Source: an uncultured Candidatus Thioglobus sp.
GTDB lineage: Bacteria > Pseudomonadota > Gammaproteobacteria > PS1 > Pseudothioglobaceae
DNA: 64,000 bases
Assembly: GCA_905182815.1 (NCBI GenBank)
Contig: CAJJCX010000004.1
Location: 186,001-250,000, forward strand
Direction of reading: 5' to 3'
Part shown: piece by piece, positions 27,863 to 39,221 of the stretch
Layout of the letters: each line of letters opens with the position of its first letter
How positions within the stretch are numbered: the stretch's first letter is position 1
Position numbers and translations under genes: made by a program
The notes under the pieces: model-generated
Told to the model about the DNA's origin: nothing
The model's input: only the letters and a program-made list of their open reading frames with translations
The model's database searches: none

Positions 27863-29134
27863 GTGAAATCCAAAAAAAATACATTGAAGTTGAGAAAAAA
27901 ACACCTGGGTCCATCACTCTCTCTGGCTTATTCAGAGCCACTAAAAATACTCAGGGGGAAGGGGCAATATTTGTATGATGAAAAAGGCAAGGAGTATTTA
28001 GATTGTGTTAATAATATCAGTCATGTTGGGCATTGCCATCCAGCAGTTATCCAGGCGGCTCACCAGCAGAATCAACTATTAAATACTAACACTCGCTACC
28101 TGCATGATAATATTGTTGAGTTGGCTGAGAAGCTTTGCAGTAAATTACCCAAACCCTTGTCCATTTGTTATTTTGTAAATTCGGGTAGTGAGGCGAACGA
28201 GCTGGCTTTGAGAATGGCCAGAGCATATACCGGCAGTGATAGCGCAATTGTCCTAGATAACGCCTACCATGGAAACACCGACTCTCTAATCAATATCAGT
28301 CCTTATAAATTTAATAGTAAGGGTGGGCAGGGAAAGCCAAAACATGTTGAAGTTGTTCCGATGCCAGACTTATTCAGGGGTGAATTTAATAACCCAAAAA
28401 CGGCGGGAAAACAATATGCCCATGCGGTTCAGGAGGCAATTAATAAGCAGGGTGAGGGTTCAACCTTTATCGCTGAATCGATATTAGGTTGTGGTGGGCA
28501 AATTCCTTTACCAAATGATTTTTTAGCGGAGTCGTATAAATGGATAAGGGCGTCCTCTGGAGTTTGTATCAGTGATGAGGTTCAGGTGGGTTTGGGCAGA
28601 GTGGGCTCTGCCTATTGGGGGTTTGAGACACAAGAAGTCATCCCGGACATCGTCACAATTGGCAAACCGCTGGGTAACGGGCACCCTATAGCAGCTGTTG
28701 TAACCACAGCTGAAATAGCAAGCGTCTTTAATAATGGCATGGAGTATTTCAATTCTTTTGGTGGCAACCCAGTTTCTTGTGCAATTGGACTCTCTGTTCT
28801 CAATGTAATCGAACAGGAGGGGTTGCAGCAGAATGCCCTAAATGTAGGAAATTATTTGTTCTCAGAGTTGTCTTTATTAAAAGATAAATTTTCATTGATT
28901 GGTGATGTTCGAGGCGCTGGATTATTTATTGGAATCGAATTGGTTGAAGACAGAAAAACGCTGAAGCCGGCAACAGAAAAGGCAAAGTTGATTACTGATA
29001 AAATGAAAGAACTTGGCATACTTCTCAGTACTGATGGGCCACATAATAATGTTATTAAAATTAAACCTCCTTTGGTTTTTACTCAGGACAATGCAAAGTT
29101 GTTGGTGGATTCATTGTCAAAGTTATTAGTCTAG
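27863..29134 (+). CDS. class III aminotransferase-fold phospho-lyase (AGXT2L-like)
   Basis: 423-aa fold-type I PLP enzyme of the class III aminotransferase family. Seen are [54 protein letters not shown] at the PLP phosphate, [14 protein letters not shown] with the ring-nitrogen Asp, and [15 protein letters not shown] with the PLP Lys. The first two segments recall AGXT2L1/L2, which eliminate phosphate from phosphoethanolamine or 5-phosphohydroxylysine rather than transaminate. Start codon is GTG, 3 bases after the kinase stop; no ATG is available nearby. Pairing with the kinase suggests hydroxylysine degradation to aminoadipate semialdehyde. Confidence 0.7.
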   Translation: MKSKKNTLKLRKKHLGPSLSLAYSEPLKILRGKGQYLYDEKGKEYLDCVNNISHVGHCHPAVIQAAHQQNQLLNTNTRYLHDNIVELAEKLCSKLPKPLSICYFVNSGSEANELALRMARAYTGSDSAIVLDNAYHGNTDSLINISPYKFNSKGGQGKPKHVEVVPMPDLFRGEFNNPKTAGKQYAHAVQEAINKQGEGSTFIAESILGCGGQIPLPNDFLAESYKWIRASSGVCISDEVQVGLGRVGSAYWGFETQEVIPDIVTIGKPLGNGHPIAAVVTTAEIASVFNNGMEYFNSFGGNPVSCAIGLSVLNVIEQEGLQQNALNVGNYLFSELSLLKDKFSLIGDVRGAGLFIGIELVEDRKTLKPATEKAKLITDKMKELGILLSTDGPHNNVIKIKPPLVFTQDNAKLLVDSLSKLLV

Positions 29135-29143
29135 GATTTAGAT

Positions 29144-29731
29144 ATGTTTAAAAATTCGTTAAAAATTTCAAAAATAAGTTATTTTTTATCCTTAATAGTT
29201 ATGATTACTATTAACTCAAAAGCGATTGCTGTTGAAGACCTTTCATATCCATTCAATGCCGATAGCGGAAGATACTGGCAATACATTAGTGATCAAGTGA
29301 TGGGCGGTGTTTCTGTTGGTAAAGTTACTCTTGAGCAAGATGGAGAAATGTATTATGCAAGACTTACAGGTAATGTAAGTACAAGGAATTATGGCGGCGT
29401 TATTCAATTACGTACAGGAATTTCATTTGCAAATTCTGAAAAAGATGGCAAAAATCTTCAGGGCGTTCGTCTCAACGTAAGAGGCAATGGTGAAACTTAT
29501 GATATCCATATAATAACTAATGATATGGCTTATTATGGAGACTTTTATTCTGCAACCTTCCAAGCTGATTCTGATTGGAAAATGATTGACTTGCCTTTTA
29601 ATACATTCGAACGTAAGCGTTACAATACTTCAAAGTTAGATGCTAAAAATATAAGAAGCTTTGCTATTGCAGCTTATGGCCGTAATTTCACATCTGATGT
29701 TTCAGTCTCAACAATAGAGTTTTATTATTAG
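29144..29731 (+). CDS. CIA30-domain protein, copy 2
   Basis: 195-aa paralogue of the gene at 22212. It has an N-terminal signal/anchor helix (ISYFLSLIVMITINSKAIA) followed by the same domain: RYWQYISDQVMGGVSVGKVTLEQD, GGVIQLRTG, GVRLNVRGNGETYDIHI and the ending SFAIAAYGRNFTSDVSVSTIEFYY. The two copies are clearly related over their whole length but diverged, so the duplication is old. It follows the phospho-lyase gene by 9 bases and may be in its operon; function unknown. Confidence 0.8.
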   Translation: MFKNSLKISKISYFLSLIVMITINSKAIAVEDLSYPFNADSGRYWQYISDQVMGGVSVGKVTLEQDGEMYYARLTGNVSTRNYGGVIQLRTGISFANSEKDGKNLQGVRLNVRGNGETYDIHIITNDMAYYGDFYSATFQADSDWKMIDLPFNTFERKRYNTSKLDAKNIRSFAIAAYGRNFTSDVSVSTIEFYY

Positions 29732-29758
29732 AGAATAAATAAAAACAAAAGTGATATT

Positions 29759-30108
29759 TGGTGGAGATGGGGGGAATTGAACCCCCGTCCGAAAACTTTC
29801 AGTCAAGAAGTCTACATGCTTAGTAAAGGCCTATTGAGTTAACTTTTTACCACCCGACCAACAGGGATGTAGAAAGCGATTTTAGATTAGGTTTTAACCC
29901 TATTATCCTAAAATAATAATAGTGGCGAGTCTGTAAGCGACCGTTATCCCAAAAGTACAGACGACTCTCAAGTAACGGTTAGCATTATGCTGCTAAAGCG
30001 TAGTTGTTTTCGTTTGCAACTATTATTTAAAGAACGTTTTTACGAGCAATCTTTGTCCTCGACATGCATCCTTGAAATCCAACTCCTCGTCGAAGCCATG
30101 TCATCCCC
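29759..30108 (-). ncRNA. ssrA: transfer-messenger RNA
   Basis: Standard one-piece tmRNA. The 5' end GGGGATG pairs with CATCTCC before the 3' ACCA, completing the tRNA-like acceptor stem. The 5' part continues ACATGGCTTCGACG, and the 3' T-arm is GGTTCAATTCC. The resume frame at 29985-30017 reads ANENNYALAA followed by TAA, preceded by an alanine as usual. A TATAAT box at 30119-30124 fits as the -10 element. tmRNA rescues stalled ribosomes; its 3' end is also a known site for island integration, and the accessory region lies on that side. Confidence 0.95.
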
Positions 30109-30118
30109 AGATAGCTCT

Positions 30119-30124
30119 ATTATA
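30119..30124 (-). promoter_or_regulatory. -10 box of ssrA
   Basis: TATAAT on the minus strand, 10 bases before the mapped tmRNA 5' end. The -35 region, inside the end of tyrS, is weak. Confidence 0.5.
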
Positions 30125-30141
30125 CTCTTGATTAATGTAAA

Positions 30142-31326
30142 TTAGCTAATTGTAACTCTAGCAAACTTTCTTTTACCTACTTGGTAGATTGATGTCCCAG
30201 CGACGGGCGTTAAATCCTTGTCACTTATCTTCTCACCATCCATTTTTGCAGCGCCCTGTTTAATCATTCGAAATGCTTCGGATGTTGAGGATACAAGGTT
30301 AGAGTCTTTAAGCAGGTTTGCAATCTTAGTTCCTTGTGAGAAAGTGAACTCATCCATCTCATCTGGAATTTGATTCTTTGCAAATCGGTCGATAAAGTTT
30401 TGCTGTGCTTTTTTGGCTTGATCACTATCATGAAATCGCGTAATAATTTCTTGAGCAAGGCGAAACTTAATGTTTCTTGGATTTTCTCCATCCACAACTT
30501 CTTGTTTCCAGGATTCGATTGTTTCCATTGATTCAAAGCTTAAAAGCTCGAGGTATTTCCACATGAGCTCATCTGAAATCGACATCAATTTGCCAAACAT
30601 GCTGTCTGCAGGTTCGTCAATACCAATATAGTTGTCAAGTGACTTGCTCATCTTTTGAACGCCGTCAAGCCCCTCTAGTATTGGCATAGTAAGAATAACC
30701 TGAGGCTCCATATTTGCTTGCTTTTGAAGGTCTCTACCAACTAGTAGATTAAATTTTTGATCAGAGCCCCCAAGCTCAATGTCAGCCTGAAGTGCAACAG
30801 AATCAAATCCTTGAACTAGCGGATATAAAAACTCATGTATTGAAATTGGTTGACCTGATTTATAACGTTTGGAAAAGTCATCACGCTCAAGCATCCTTGC
30901 AACAGTATGTTTTGATGCAAGAGAAATCATTTCTGATGAACTCATCTTACCCATCCACTCAGAATTAAACGCTATCTTTGTTTTGTCCTTGTCAAGAATC
31001 TTAAAAACTTGATCTTCATAGCTTTTAGCATTTTCTAAAACTTCACTTTTAGTTAGCGCCTTCCGAGTGACATTTTTTCCAGTTGGATCTCCAATCATGC
31101 CAGTAAAGTCACCAATTAAGAAAATAATTTCATGACCAAGATCTTGTAGTTGTTTCATCTTGTTAATGACAACTGTGTGCCCAAGATGAAGATCTGGAGC
31201 TGTTGGGTCCATTCCTAGTTTAACTCTTAATGGTTTATTTTTTTCAAGTTTTTTCTTTAGCTCATCTAAGGGCAGAATTTCTTCAGTTCCTCGTTGAATA
31301 ATTGCTAGCGTCTCTTTGATTGTCAT
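30142..31326 (-). CDS. tyrS: tyrosyl-tRNA synthetase
   Basis: 394-aa class I aminoacyl-tRNA synthetase charging tRNA-Tyr. The HIGH-type motif is HLGH in [13 protein letters not shown] (about residue 47), and the KMSKS loop is present as [13 protein letters not shown]. The C-terminal ~60 residues form an S4 RNA-binding domain ([19 protein letters not shown]). This is the TyrZ-like branch by general layout. It follows proA by 12 bases in the minus-strand series holA-proA-tyrS, with tmRNA after it. Confidence 0.95.
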   Translation of the reverse strand: MTIKETLAIIQRGTEEILPLDELKKKLEKNKPLRVKLGMDPTAPDLHLGHTVVINKMKQLQDLGHEIIFLIGDFTGMIGDPTGKNVTRKALTKSEVLENAKSYEDQVFKILDKDKTKIAFNSEWMGKMSSSEMISLASKHTVARMLERDDFSKRYKSGQPISIHEFLYPLVQGFDSVALQADIELGGSDQKFNLLVGRDLQKQANMEPQVILTMPILEGLDGVQKMSKSLDNYIGIDEPADSMFGKLMSISDELMWKYLELLSFESMETIESWKQEVVDGENPRNIKFRLAQEIITRFHDSDQAKKAQQNFIDRFAKNQIPDEMDEFTFSQGTKIANLLKDSNLVSSTSEAFRMIKQGAAKMDGEKISDKDLTPVAGTSIYQVGKRKFARVTIS

Positions 31327-31338
31327 TGCATATACTCT

Positions 31339-32598
31339 CTATGGCCTTATTTGTCCGTCACCTATGACGATATATTTTTGTGATGTCAGGCCCTCAAGTC
31401 CGACTGGACCTCTGACATGAAACTTACCAGTACTTATTCCAATTTCTGCGCCTAGTCCATATTCAAAACCATCAGCAAAACCAGTTGATGCATTCACCAT
31501 GACAGAGGATGAGTCAACTTCAGAGAGGAATTTTTTTGAATTTGCGTCATTGTCAGTTACGATCGCATCGGTATGAGCTGAGCCATATTTGTTGATGTGA
31601 GAAATAGCCTCATCAACCGATTCAACAATTTTCATTGAGAGGATTGGGCCAAGATATTCCTCATACCAGTCATCTTCCGACGCTTTTTTGATAACACTGG
31701 AGAGTTTTTGTGATTTTTCACATCCACGTATTTCAACTTCTTTTTCGTTATAGAGCTCTATGAGTTTTGATAGTGCTTTTGTATCAAATCCCTCATGCAC
31801 AAGAAGTGTCTCAGTTGCATTGCAAACTCCATACCGACGAGTTTTGCCGTTGAATGCAATGTCAATTCCTTTTTGTGGGTTAGCATCGATATCTAGATAG
31901 GTATGACAAACGCCATCAAGGTGCTTAATAACTGGGACTCTAGCATTACTACTGACATTTTTTATAAGTCCCTTGCCGCCCCTTGGAATAATAGCATCAA
32001 CATAGTCACTGGCTTTAACAAGCTCAGTAACTGCCTCACGATCAGTGACTTCGATGAGCTGCACAGAGTGTGGGTTGAGGCCAGCTTGCTTTAGTCCTTG
32101 TTTAATGCAATTGTAAAAAGCCATGTTCGAGTTGATTGCCTCAGAGCCACCTCTTAGAATGACCGCATTTCCAGATTTAATACAAAGAGCGGCTGCATCA
32201 ATAGTGACGTTAGGGCGTGACTCATAGATCATCCCTATAACGCCAAGCGGCACCATCATCTTTCCAATTTTAATTCCGCTAGGCCTAGTCTTTAAATCAG
32301 AAACCTCACCAATAGGATCGTTCAATAAGACGATTTGATTGAGACCTTCCACAACGCTTTCAAGCCTATCATCGTTAAGCATTAGCCTATCCAAAAGTGC
32401 AGAGTCAATATTATTTTTTTTGGCAATTTCTATATCTAAAGAATTTGCATCAAGAATAGTTTGCTTATTCTCTTGAATCGCAGCAGCAATATTAAGTAAT
32501 GCATTATTTTTTGTATCTGTGTTGGCGATGCGCAGAGTGTTGGAAGCAATTAGGGCTTTTTGACCTATGTTAGATATTAATTTAGCTATTGAGCCCAC
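31339..32598 (-). CDS. proA: gamma-glutamyl phosphate reductase
   Basis: 419-aa NADPH-dependent reductase giving glutamate semialdehyde in proline synthesis. Aldehyde-dehydrogenase fold with [37 protein letters not shown] and the catalytic Cys in [13 protein letters not shown]. The C-terminal [27 protein letters not shown] is diagnostic. The start overlaps the holA end by 17 bases. The glutamate 5-kinase gene proB is not in the window. Confidence 0.95.
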   Translation of the reverse strand: MGSIAKLISNIGQKALIASNTLRIANTDTKNNALLNIAAAIQENKQTILDANSLDIEIAKKNNIDSALLDRLMLNDDRLESVVEGLNQIVLLNDPIGEVSDLKTRPSGIKIGKMMVPLGVIGMIYESRPNVTIDAAALCIKSGNAVILRGGSEAINSNMAFYNCIKQGLKQAGLNPHSVQLIEVTDREAVTELVKASDYVDAIIPRGGKGLIKNVSSNARVPVIKHLDGVCHTYLDIDANPQKGIDIAFNGKTRRYGVCNATETLLVHEGFDTKALSKLIELYNEKEVEIRGCEKSQKLSSVIKKASEDDWYEEYLGPILSMKIVESVDEAISHINKYGSAHTDAIVTDNDANSKKFLSEVDSSSVMVNASTGFADGFEYGLGAEIGISTGKFHVRGPVGLEGLTSQKYIVIGDGQIRP

Positions 32599-33604
32599 TA
32601 TTTTTCCCCGATAAAGTGATGACTACGGATTGTAGTTCATCGTAAACGTTAAGATTATCCATGCCTTTGACAGAACGGTCAATACGCCCGAGTGCTAAAA
32701 GAAGTTTTTGTAGCTGCTGATAACTATGTTTTTTAAGGGCAATTGATATCAATGGCTTTCTTTTCTGCCAGACCCTATGATTATTAAGAATTGTATCGAT
32801 TGTTTGATTGGTTTTAAGTTCGATTGACATTGTAACTAAGCTTTTTATTTCACGATAGAGCGATGAAATTAAAATGACTGGTGGCGTTGAATCATCAACC
32901 AGTGAGCTGAAAATTTTATTTACTTTTTCCGTGTCACCTTTGAGTGCTGCATCAATCATTCCGAAAACTGTGTACTGAGATTGCTGATCAATTTGACTTA
33001 AATATTCATCTAGATTTATATTTCCATCTGGATATGCAATTTGAAGCTTTTGTATCTCCTGCATAGTAGCAAGAAGATTTCCTTCAGTGCAGTAAGCTAT
33101 CGCATTTGCAATTTCATTGCTTGAGCTAAGGCCAAGCTGGGACATATGCTTAACAATCCAGCCAACAAGTTGGTCGCTTTGAACCTCCCAATGCTGAATA
33201 ATAACCCCTTTTTTATCCAGAGCTTTAAACCATTTACTTTTTTGCTGCGCCAAATCTAGTTTTCCAGAAGAGATGATTAGCATAATATCTTCTGGAAGGT
33301 TATCGGTAAGTTCAGAAAGTGCTTTAGAGCCTTTGACTCCAATCTTTCCTGTTGTAAGTCGACACTCGATGATCCGCTTGTCTGCAAAAAGTGAAGGGCT
33401 AGAAATCAAATTAAAGATAGTATCCCAAGCGAAATTACCGTCAATATCAAATCTAAAGCGCTCATTAAATCCCCGCTCTTTAGCATTATTTTTTATAGTC
33501 GTTAGAGATTGCTCAACCAGAAGTATTTCAGCACCAAAAGCAAAATAAAGGGATGCAGGCTGGTTTGAGAGATGATTTTGGAGTTGTTCGGGTTTAATGT
33601 TCAT
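32582..33604 (-). CDS. holA: DNA polymerase III subunit delta
   Basis: 340-aa clamp-loader delta subunit. The N-terminal [30 protein letters not shown] and the following [29 protein letters not shown] are the delta signature (the segment that opens the beta clamp). The C-terminal collar domain helices ([13 protein letters not shown]) close the protein. First gene of holA-proA-tyrS, divergent from ftsH. lptE, its frequent upstream neighbour, is absent here. Confidence 0.9.
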   Translation of the reverse strand: MNIKPEQLQNHLSNQPASLYFAFGAEILLVEQSLTTIKNNAKERGFNERFRFDIDGNFAWDTIFNLISSPSLFADKRIIECRLTTGKIGVKGSKALSELTDNLPEDIMLIISSGKLDLAQQKSKWFKALDKKGVIIQHWEVQSDQLVGWIVKHMSQLGLSSSNEIANAIAYCTEGNLLATMQEIQKLQIAYPDGNINLDEYLSQIDQQSQYTVFGMIDAALKGDTEKVNKIFSSLVDDSTPPVILISSLYREIKSLVTMSIELKTNQTIDTILNNHRVWQKRKPLISIALKKHSYQQLQKLLLALGRIDRSVKGMDNLNVYDELQSVVITLSGKNSGLNS

Positions 33605-33701
33605 GCTTTTTAAGAAAACAGGGTAAGAAATAATGCAACTAATTAAGTTTTAACCTACAGATTATCATTATGTCATAGTTATAAAATATATTGATTAAAC
33701 C

Positions 33702-33730
33702 TTGAAAAATGCTATCAAAACCTATATATA
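33702..33730 (+). promoter_or_regulatory. sigma-70-like promoter of ftsH
   Basis: TTGAAA at 33702-33707 and TATATA at 33725-33730, separated by 17 bases, about 50 bases upstream of the ftsH ATG. Good match by eye, though AT-rich DNA gives many. Confidence 0.5.
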
Positions 33731-33781
33731 TAAAATCAATAGGGTATATTTACATTTCTAATTCAGGTTAAAGTTAATAAT

Positions 33782-35710
33782 ATGTATAAAAATATTTTAC
33801 TATGGTTGGTCCTAGGCAGTGTACTTGCCTCTCTTTTTGGTCAGTTTAATGTTGCGGATGAAACAAACGAGATAAGCTATTCTCAATTTATCCAAAATGT
33901 GAAGCAAGGCAACGTTTCTAGTGTCAAGATAGCTGGTAGCAATATTAGTGGTGTTACAGCAATTGGCGAAAAATTTGAAACATACAGTCCAGGGGACCTT
34001 GGGCTAATGGGCGACCTTCTAAATAATGGCGTTTCAGTTCAAGCTACGCCTCCTGCAAGAGAAAGCTTTATAAAGCAGCTACTCATTTCACTCGCACCAA
34101 TACTATTACTAATTGGTGTCATTATGTACACAATGAAAGGCGCAGGTGGTGCAATGGGTGGAAAAAATAATCCTATGTCATTTGGAAAGTCTAAAGCGCG
34201 CCTAATTACAAAAGATGAATCGCACGTCACCTTTGAGGATGTTGCTGGCGTTGAAGAGGCTAAAGAAGAAGTGAGCGAACTTGTTGACTTTCTTTCTGAT
34301 CCTGGAAAATTTACTAAAGTTGGTGGAAGAATCCCGAAAGGTGTTCTTATGGTTGGCCCTCCAGGAACCGGTAAAACATTATTAGCTAAAGCCGTTGCTG
34401 GTGAGGCAGATGTTCCTTTCTTTTTCATTTCTGGTTCTGACTTTGTGGAGATGTTCGTTGGTGTTGGAGCCTCTAGAGTCCGAGATATGTTTGAACAAGC
34501 TAAAAAAAATGCACCTTGTATTATCTTTATTGATGAGATTGATGCTGTAGGTCGTCAGCGTGGTGCGGGAATGGGCGGCGGACACGATGAACGTGAGCAA
34601 ACGCTTAACCAAATGTTGGTTGAAATGGATGGTTTTGAGGGATCAGAAGGTATTATTGTTGTTGCGGCAACTAATAGGCCTGATGTTTTAGATCCAGCTT
34701 TATTAAGGCCCGGAAGGTTTGACAGAACAGTGACTGTTGGATTACCTGACATTAATGGTCGTGATGCTATTTTAAAAGTACACATGAGAAAATTACCAAT
34801 TGCAAAAAATGTTAAATCAATTGACATTGCAAGAGGTACCCCTGGATTTTCAGGCGCTGATTTAGCTAATTTGACAAATGAAGCTGCACTAATTACTGCA
34901 GGCCTGAGTAAAGAATTAGTAGGAATGGGTGAGTTTGAAAAAGCGAAAGATAAAATTATGATGGGTTCAGAGCGCAAAGGAATGGTTATGGATGCTTCTG
35001 AAAAGGAAATGACAGCTTTTCATGAGGCTGGCCACGCGATTGTTGGAAGGCTAGTTCCTGAGCATGATCCAGTTTATAAAGTAAGTATTATTCCTAGAGG
35101 TAGGGCTCTAGGTGTAACTATGTTCCTACCTAAAAAAGATAGTTATAGTATTTCAAAAAGAAAGCTTAATTGCCAAGTTGCATCATTGTTTGGTGGTCGT
35201 ATTGCAGAAGAGATAGTATTTGGAGAAGATGCGGTAACTACTGGAGCTAGTAATGATATTGAGCGTGCAACAGATATTGCTCATAAAATGGTAAAGTTAT
35301 GGGGCATGTCAAGCGTCATGGGACCAATGTCTTATGGAGAAGAGGAGGGTGAAGTATTTTTGGGGCGCCAAGTCACAAAACATAAGCATATTTCAGATGA
35401 AACTTTTACTAAGGTAGATAGTGAGATACGAAAAATAATAGATACTAATTACTCTTTAGCCTACAAAATTCTTGAAGATAACAGAGATATACTGGATGCA
35501 ATGGCTGCAGCCCTTGTTGAATTTGAGACAATTGACACGAATCAGATTGATGACTTAATGGCGAGAATTCCAATGCGAGAGCCCGCCGAAGTAATAGATT
35601 CAGAGGAGGCCTCATCTGAGCTTGGAACTGGAAGTGGAGAAACTGAGAGCGCAAAACCATCTACAGATAAGAAGCCAGAAGCCGACGGAAGTACTGAGCA
35701 GTTTGCATAA
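33782..35710 (+). CDS. ftsH: ATP-dependent zinc metalloprotease FtsH
   Basis: 642-aa inner-membrane AAA+ protease. Two N-terminal helices (about 4-20 and 98-115) flank a periplasmic domain. The AAA domain has Walker [19 protein letters not shown] near residue 190, Walker [16 protein letters not shown] and the second-region-of-homology Arg segment LLRPGRFDR. The zinc site HEAGH stands near residue 414. The C-terminal tail is rich in Glu, Ser and Lys. It degrades membrane proteins and regulators such as LpxC. It heads ftsH-folP-glmM, the usual gammaproteobacterial order. Confidence 0.97.
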   Translation: MYKNILLWLVLGSVLASLFGQFNVADETNEISYSQFIQNVKQGNVSSVKIAGSNISGVTAIGEKFETYSPGDLGLMGDLLNNGVSVQATPPARESFIKQLLISLAPILLLIGVIMYTMKGAGGAMGGKNNPMSFGKSKARLITKDESHVTFEDVAGVEEAKEEVSELVDFLSDPGKFTKVGGRIPKGVLMVGPPGTGKTLLAKAVAGEADVPFFFISGSDFVEMFVGVGASRVRDMFEQAKKNAPCIIFIDEIDAVGRQRGAGMGGGHDEREQTLNQMLVEMDGFEGSEGIIVVAATNRPDVLDPALLRPGRFDRTVTVGLPDINGRDAILKVHMRKLPIAKNVKSIDIARGTPGFSGADLANLTNEAALITAGLSKELVGMGEFEKAKDKIMMGSERKGMVMDASEKEMTAFHEAGHAIVGRLVPEHDPVYKVSIIPRGRALGVTMFLPKKDSYSISKRKLNCQVASLFGGRIAEEIVFGEDAVTTGASNDIERATDIAHKMVKLWGMSSVMGPMSYGEEEGEVFLGRQVTKHKHISDETFTKVDSEIRKIIDTNYSLAYKILEDNRDILDAMAAALVEFETIDTNQIDDLMARIPMREPAEVIDSEEASSELGTGSGETESAKPSTDKKPEADGSTEQFA

Positions 35711-35722
35711 TTGAAGGATGTG

Positions 35723-36532
35723 ATGATGGTAAATCAACCAATCATCATGGGCGTTTTGAATATTACACCGGACTCCTTTTCTGATGGAGGCTTGTTCTTA
35801 GATTCAGTTAGTGCAGTTACTCAGGCCCAATTAATGGTTGAAGAAGGCGCAGGAATTATTGACATTGGTGGTGAGTCAACGAGACCAGGCGCGCCTGCAG
35901 TTTCCTCTGAAGATGAATTAAAGCGGGTTATGCCTGTAATTGAAGCTTTGAGCGGCAGTATAGATGTGCCAATATCAATTGATACCTCTAAACCTATTGT
36001 TATGAAGGAGGCCTTTTCTGCAGGAGCAAGCATCATTAATGATGTTAATGCATTGAGAGCAGATGGCGCTCTCGAGATGGCAGCTGAGTTGCGAGCTGAT
36101 GTCTGTCTAATGCATATGCAGGGCACTCCTAGGACTATGCAAACCAACCCATCGTATGACAATGTTGTCGATGATGTTAAAAAATTCTTTCACGAGCGAA
36201 TCGCGGCATGTGAGAACGCTGGAATTCAGCTAGGTTCTATCACCATTGATCCAGGGTTTGGCTTTGGTAAGAACTTAGGTCATAATATAGCCTTACTAAA
36301 GAATCTTTCTGAGTTTCATGATTTTGGAGTTTCAATTCTAGCTGGACTCTCAAGGAAATCAATGATTGGAGCCTTATTAGGAGATAAAGATGTTGACTCG
36401 CGACTCATTGGAAGTGTCACTGCTGCGTTAATTGCAGCTGAGAATGGTGCGGATATTATTAGAGTTCATGATGTTTCAGAGACAAAGGATGCGCTCACAG
36501 TCTGGGAACAAATACAAAATTTTAGGGAGTAG
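35723..36532 (+). CDS. folP: dihydropteroate synthase
   Basis: 269-aa folate synthesis enzyme joining p-aminobenzoate to the pterin diphosphate. [15 protein letters not shown] and [16 protein letters not shown] are the two family signatures, and [17 protein letters not shown] and GFGFGKN follow in the TIM barrel. Start chosen at the ATG at 35723, with GAAGG 5 bases before it; 35726 is equally possible, and a TTG at 35711 less so. It sits 12 bases after ftsH and 2 before glmM. Confidence 0.95.
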   Translation: MMVNQPIIMGVLNITPDSFSDGGLFLDSVSAVTQAQLMVEEGAGIIDIGGESTRPGAPAVSSEDELKRVMPVIEALSGSIDVPISIDTSKPIVMKEAFSAGASIINDVNALRADGALEMAAELRADVCLMHMQGTPRTMQTNPSYDNVVDDVKKFFHERIAACENAGIQLGSITIDPGFGFGKNLGHNIALLKNLSEFHDFGVSILAGLSRKSMIGALLGDKDVDSRLIGSVTAALIAAENGADIIRVHDVSETKDALTVWEQIQNFRE

Positions 36533-36534
36533 TT

Positions 36535-37872
36535 TTGAATAATTTTTTTGGTACTGATGGAATTAGAGGAGAGGTTGGAGTAGCCCCTATAACTGCAGAT
36601 TTTTTGTTAAAAGTTGGCTGGGCTGTAGGCTCGGTTTTGCGTGAAACTGAAGGCGGTACTGCAAGTGTAATTATTGGAAAAGATACAAGGGTTTCAGGAT
36701 ATTTATTTGAATCTGCGCTTGAAGCTGGGTTTTTATCAGCAGGAGTCAATGTGGGCATGCTTGGACCTATGCCTTCTCCAGCAATTGCATACCTGACTCA
36801 GGCGTTTGGAGCGTCCGCAGGCGTTGTCATAAGTGCATCACATAATCCATACCAAGATAATGGCGTTAAATTCTTTTCAAGTAAAGGCGTAAAGTTCAGT
36901 AACAAAGTGCAAAAAGCAATAGAAGAGAAAATTGCGAAACCCATGGTTAGTGTAGATTCTGCATCAATTGGGAAAGCAAAGAGATACGGACAAGCACTAG
37001 GTAGATATATTGAGTTTTGTAAATCAACATTTGATAAAAAATGTGATCTATCAAATTTAAAAATTATAATTGATTGTGCCAACGGCGCAACTTATCATAT
37101 TGCCGAAGATGTTTTTAAAGAATTAGGCGTTACAACCATAATGATTAATAACAATCCAGATGGTTACAACATCAATCGAAATTGTGGAGCAACAGATACA
37201 AAACAGCTCCAACAAGAAGTTTTAAAGCAAGACGCTAATCTTGGGATTGCTTTTGATGGTGATGGCGATAGGCTAATAATGGTTGATCACTTAGGAGAGA
37301 AGGTTGATGGTGATGAACTTGTTTATATCATTGCAAATGCCTGGAAAAACAATGGTGAACTAAAATCTGATACAGTTGTTGGTACAAAGATGACTAATTT
37401 AGGTATGAGGAAAGCTCTTGGAGAGCTGGGACTCACTTTTATTGAGGCAGATGTTGGTGACAGGCATGTCATGGACGAGTTAATAAACAATAATGCTATT
37501 CTTGGTGGTGAGGGCTCTGGGCATATTATTTGTTTAAATAAATCAACTTCGGGTGATGCAATAATAGCAGCTTTACAGGTATTAGAGGTTATCTCCAAGT
37601 CACAAAAAACCCTTTATGATCTCAAGACTATGATGACGAAGTATCCTCAAGTTCTTGTAAATATTAAAATTGAAAATGATATAAATTTAAAAAACAATTC
37701 TAATCTAGTTGATGCAATTAACCTGACTGAGTCTAAGTTATCAGATAAGGGGCGAATTCTTATCAGAAAATCAGGGACAGAGGCGTTAGTTCGAGTGATG
37801 GTTGAGTGCAATGATTTAGAGTTAGCAACTGAATCTGCAAATTACTTAGCAGACGTAATTAAATCTATGTAA
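36535..37872 (+). CDS. glmM: phosphoglucosamine mutase
   Basis: 445-aa enzyme converting glucosamine 6-phosphate to glucosamine 1-phosphate for cell-wall precursors. [12 protein letters not shown] at the start, the phosphoserine loop [16 protein letters not shown], metal-binding [12 protein letters not shown], the sugar loop GGEGSGHII and the phosphate loop [15 protein letters not shown] are all present. The start codon is TTG at 36535: the family begins only a few residues before FFGTDG, and no ATG is available. Confidence 0.96.
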   Translation: MNNFFGTDGIRGEVGVAPITADFLLKVGWAVGSVLRETEGGTASVIIGKDTRVSGYLFESALEAGFLSAGVNVGMLGPMPSPAIAYLTQAFGASAGVVISASHNPYQDNGVKFFSSKGVKFSNKVQKAIEEKIAKPMVSVDSASIGKAKRYGQALGRYIEFCKSTFDKKCDLSNLKIIIDCANGATYHIAEDVFKELGVTTIMINNNPDGYNINRNCGATDTKQLQQEVLKQDANLGIAFDGDGDRLIMVDHLGEKVDGDELVYIIANAWKNNGELKSDTVVGTKMTNLGMRKALGELGLTFIEADVGDRHVMDELINNNAILGGEGSGHIICLNKSTSGDAIIAALQVLEVISKSQKTLYDLKTMMTKYPQVLVNIKIENDINLKNNSNLVDAINLTESKLSDKGRILIRKSGTEALVRVMVECNDLELATESANYLADVIKSM

Positions 37873-37921
37873 TTACTTTGTAATTACAATTATTTTCTTC
37901 TATTAACTCCTACTTAAATTA

Positions 37922-38659
37922 ATGATCTTTTCACCCTTAGAGTTATTAATGATTGCCATAATATTTACTTGGATTGGGTTTGTTAGGACTGGTCTTGGTT
38001 TTGGAGGTGCTGTTCTAGGTCTCCCAATTTTAATGCTCATTGGAGGCTCTCCAATAGATTGGCTGCCAATAATTGGGATTCATTTATTATTTTTTTCTAG
38101 CATCACTCTTTCAAATTCCTTAAGACAGGTTGACTGGCAATACCTGAAGAAATCTCTGCCATGGATACTTCCAGCAAAAATTATTGGTGTGATAGGTCTT
38201 TTAAGTCTTCCACCAAATGTAATGACTGTAATTGTGTATTTAATTACAATTCTTTATTCATTAACTTGGATAAATAATAGTCAAATAATTTCTAAAAAGA
38301 CTTGGGTAAATAATTTACTTTTATTTTTTGGTGGTTATTTATCAGGCACTTCCTTAATGGGAGGAGTCCTTCTAGTTGCAGTTTATATGAACCATATAGA
38401 TTTGAAGAAACTAAGAAATACCTTGTTTGTTTTATGGTTTTTCCTAGTTTCAATAAAGATGGTGGCCTTCATGGCTGTTGGCGTATATATAGATTGGCGT
38501 TTTTCTTTAATGCTAATTCCAGTAGCTGCTCTAGGTCATTTTATTGGACTTAGAATGCATGAAAGAATGATTAAAAGTGATGCAAAATTTAAGCGCTGGA
38601 TGGGCGGTGTGCTTATAATAGTTTGTATGGTTGGACTGCTGAAAGTTATAGTCCTTTAA
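37922..38659 (+). CDS. TauE/SafE-family (TSUP) membrane protein
   Basis: 245-aa, about eight-helix protein of the sulfite exporter TauE/SafE family. It has the N-terminal GLGFGGAVLGLPILMLIGGSPIDWLPIIGIHL and the second, repeat-related segment GGYLSGTSLMGGVLLVAVYM. TSUP proteins export sulfite, sulfoacetate or other organic anions. It lies close to a sulfite reductase gene and in a window with sulfite-releasing SuyAB, which makes sulfite export plausible but not proven. Convergent with the Lrp-type gene. Confidence 0.8.
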   Translation: MIFSPLELLMIAIIFTWIGFVRTGLGFGGAVLGLPILMLIGGSPIDWLPIIGIHLLFFSSITLSNSLRQVDWQYLKKSLPWILPAKIIGVIGLLSLPPNVMTVIVYLITILYSLTWINNSQIISKKTWVNNLLLFFGGYLSGTSLMGGVLLVAVYMNHIDLKKLRNTLFVLWFFLVSIKMVAFMAVGVYIDWRFSLMLIPVAALGHFIGLRMHERMIKSDAKFKRWMGGVLIIVCMVGLLKVIVL

Positions 38660-38673
38660 TCAATTTTTTTTGG

Positions 38674-39138
38674 TTACTGTCCAAGTTTAGTTAATGGTAT
38701 TTCAGTAGTGCTTTTAATTTCTTCGATTGCAAAATTTGAAGTAACTTTAAGAAATTGAACTTTTTCAATTAAATTTTTATAGAAAGCGTCATAACTCTCG
38801 ATGTCGCTTACCACAACTTTAAGAAGATAATCTGTCTCACCACTCATACGATAGCACTCAATAACTTCAGGTATATCTTGAATGGTTTTGGAGAAAATAC
38901 TAATTCTTTCTTGATTGTGGTTGTTGACTTTGATAGAAACCATTGCAGTTACGTTGGCGCCAACTCTTTTTCGATCTACCAGTGAGACTGTTTTATTAAT
39001 GTAACCATTATTTTTTAATTGATTAATTCTTTTCCAGCATGGAGTGGTTGATAAGTGAACTTCCTTTGAAAGCTCCTGAATGGTTAGTTCTGCATTATGC
39101 TGGAGAAGCTCTAGTAATTTAATGTCAATAGTATCCAT
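38674..39138 (-). CDS. Lrp/AsnC-family regulator
   Basis: 154-aa transcription regulator. The N-terminal HTH reads LDIKLLELLQHNAELTIQELSKEVHLSTTPCWKRINQLKNNGYI, and the C-terminal RAM domain follows (VSIKVNNHNQERI, CYRMSGETDYLLKVVVSDIESYDAFY). This is the usual Lrp layout, binding an amino acid or related ligand. It is divergent from the sulfite reductase gene; a palindrome overlaps that gene's putative -35 box, so it may control sulfur assimilation. Confidence 0.9.
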   Translation of the reverse strand: MDTIDIKLLELLQHNAELTIQELSKEVHLSTTPCWKRINQLKNNGYINKTVSLVDRKRVGANVTAMVSIKVNNHNQERISIFSKTIQDIPEVIECYRMSGETDYLLKVVVSDIESYDAFYKNLIEKVQFLKVTSNFAIEEIKSTTEIPLTKLGQ

Positions 39139-39221
39139 AATTTTATCTGTTATTCATATTATTTAAAATAATATACTATATTTATAATTATATTTATAAT
39201 ATTATTCTTTTTTATATATTA

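Noticed and set aside
29759-30108. Empty intergenic DNA or a protein gene between the CIA30 copy 2 and tyrS
   Set aside because: The region is tmRNA: acceptor pairing, tag peptide and T-arm are all present.
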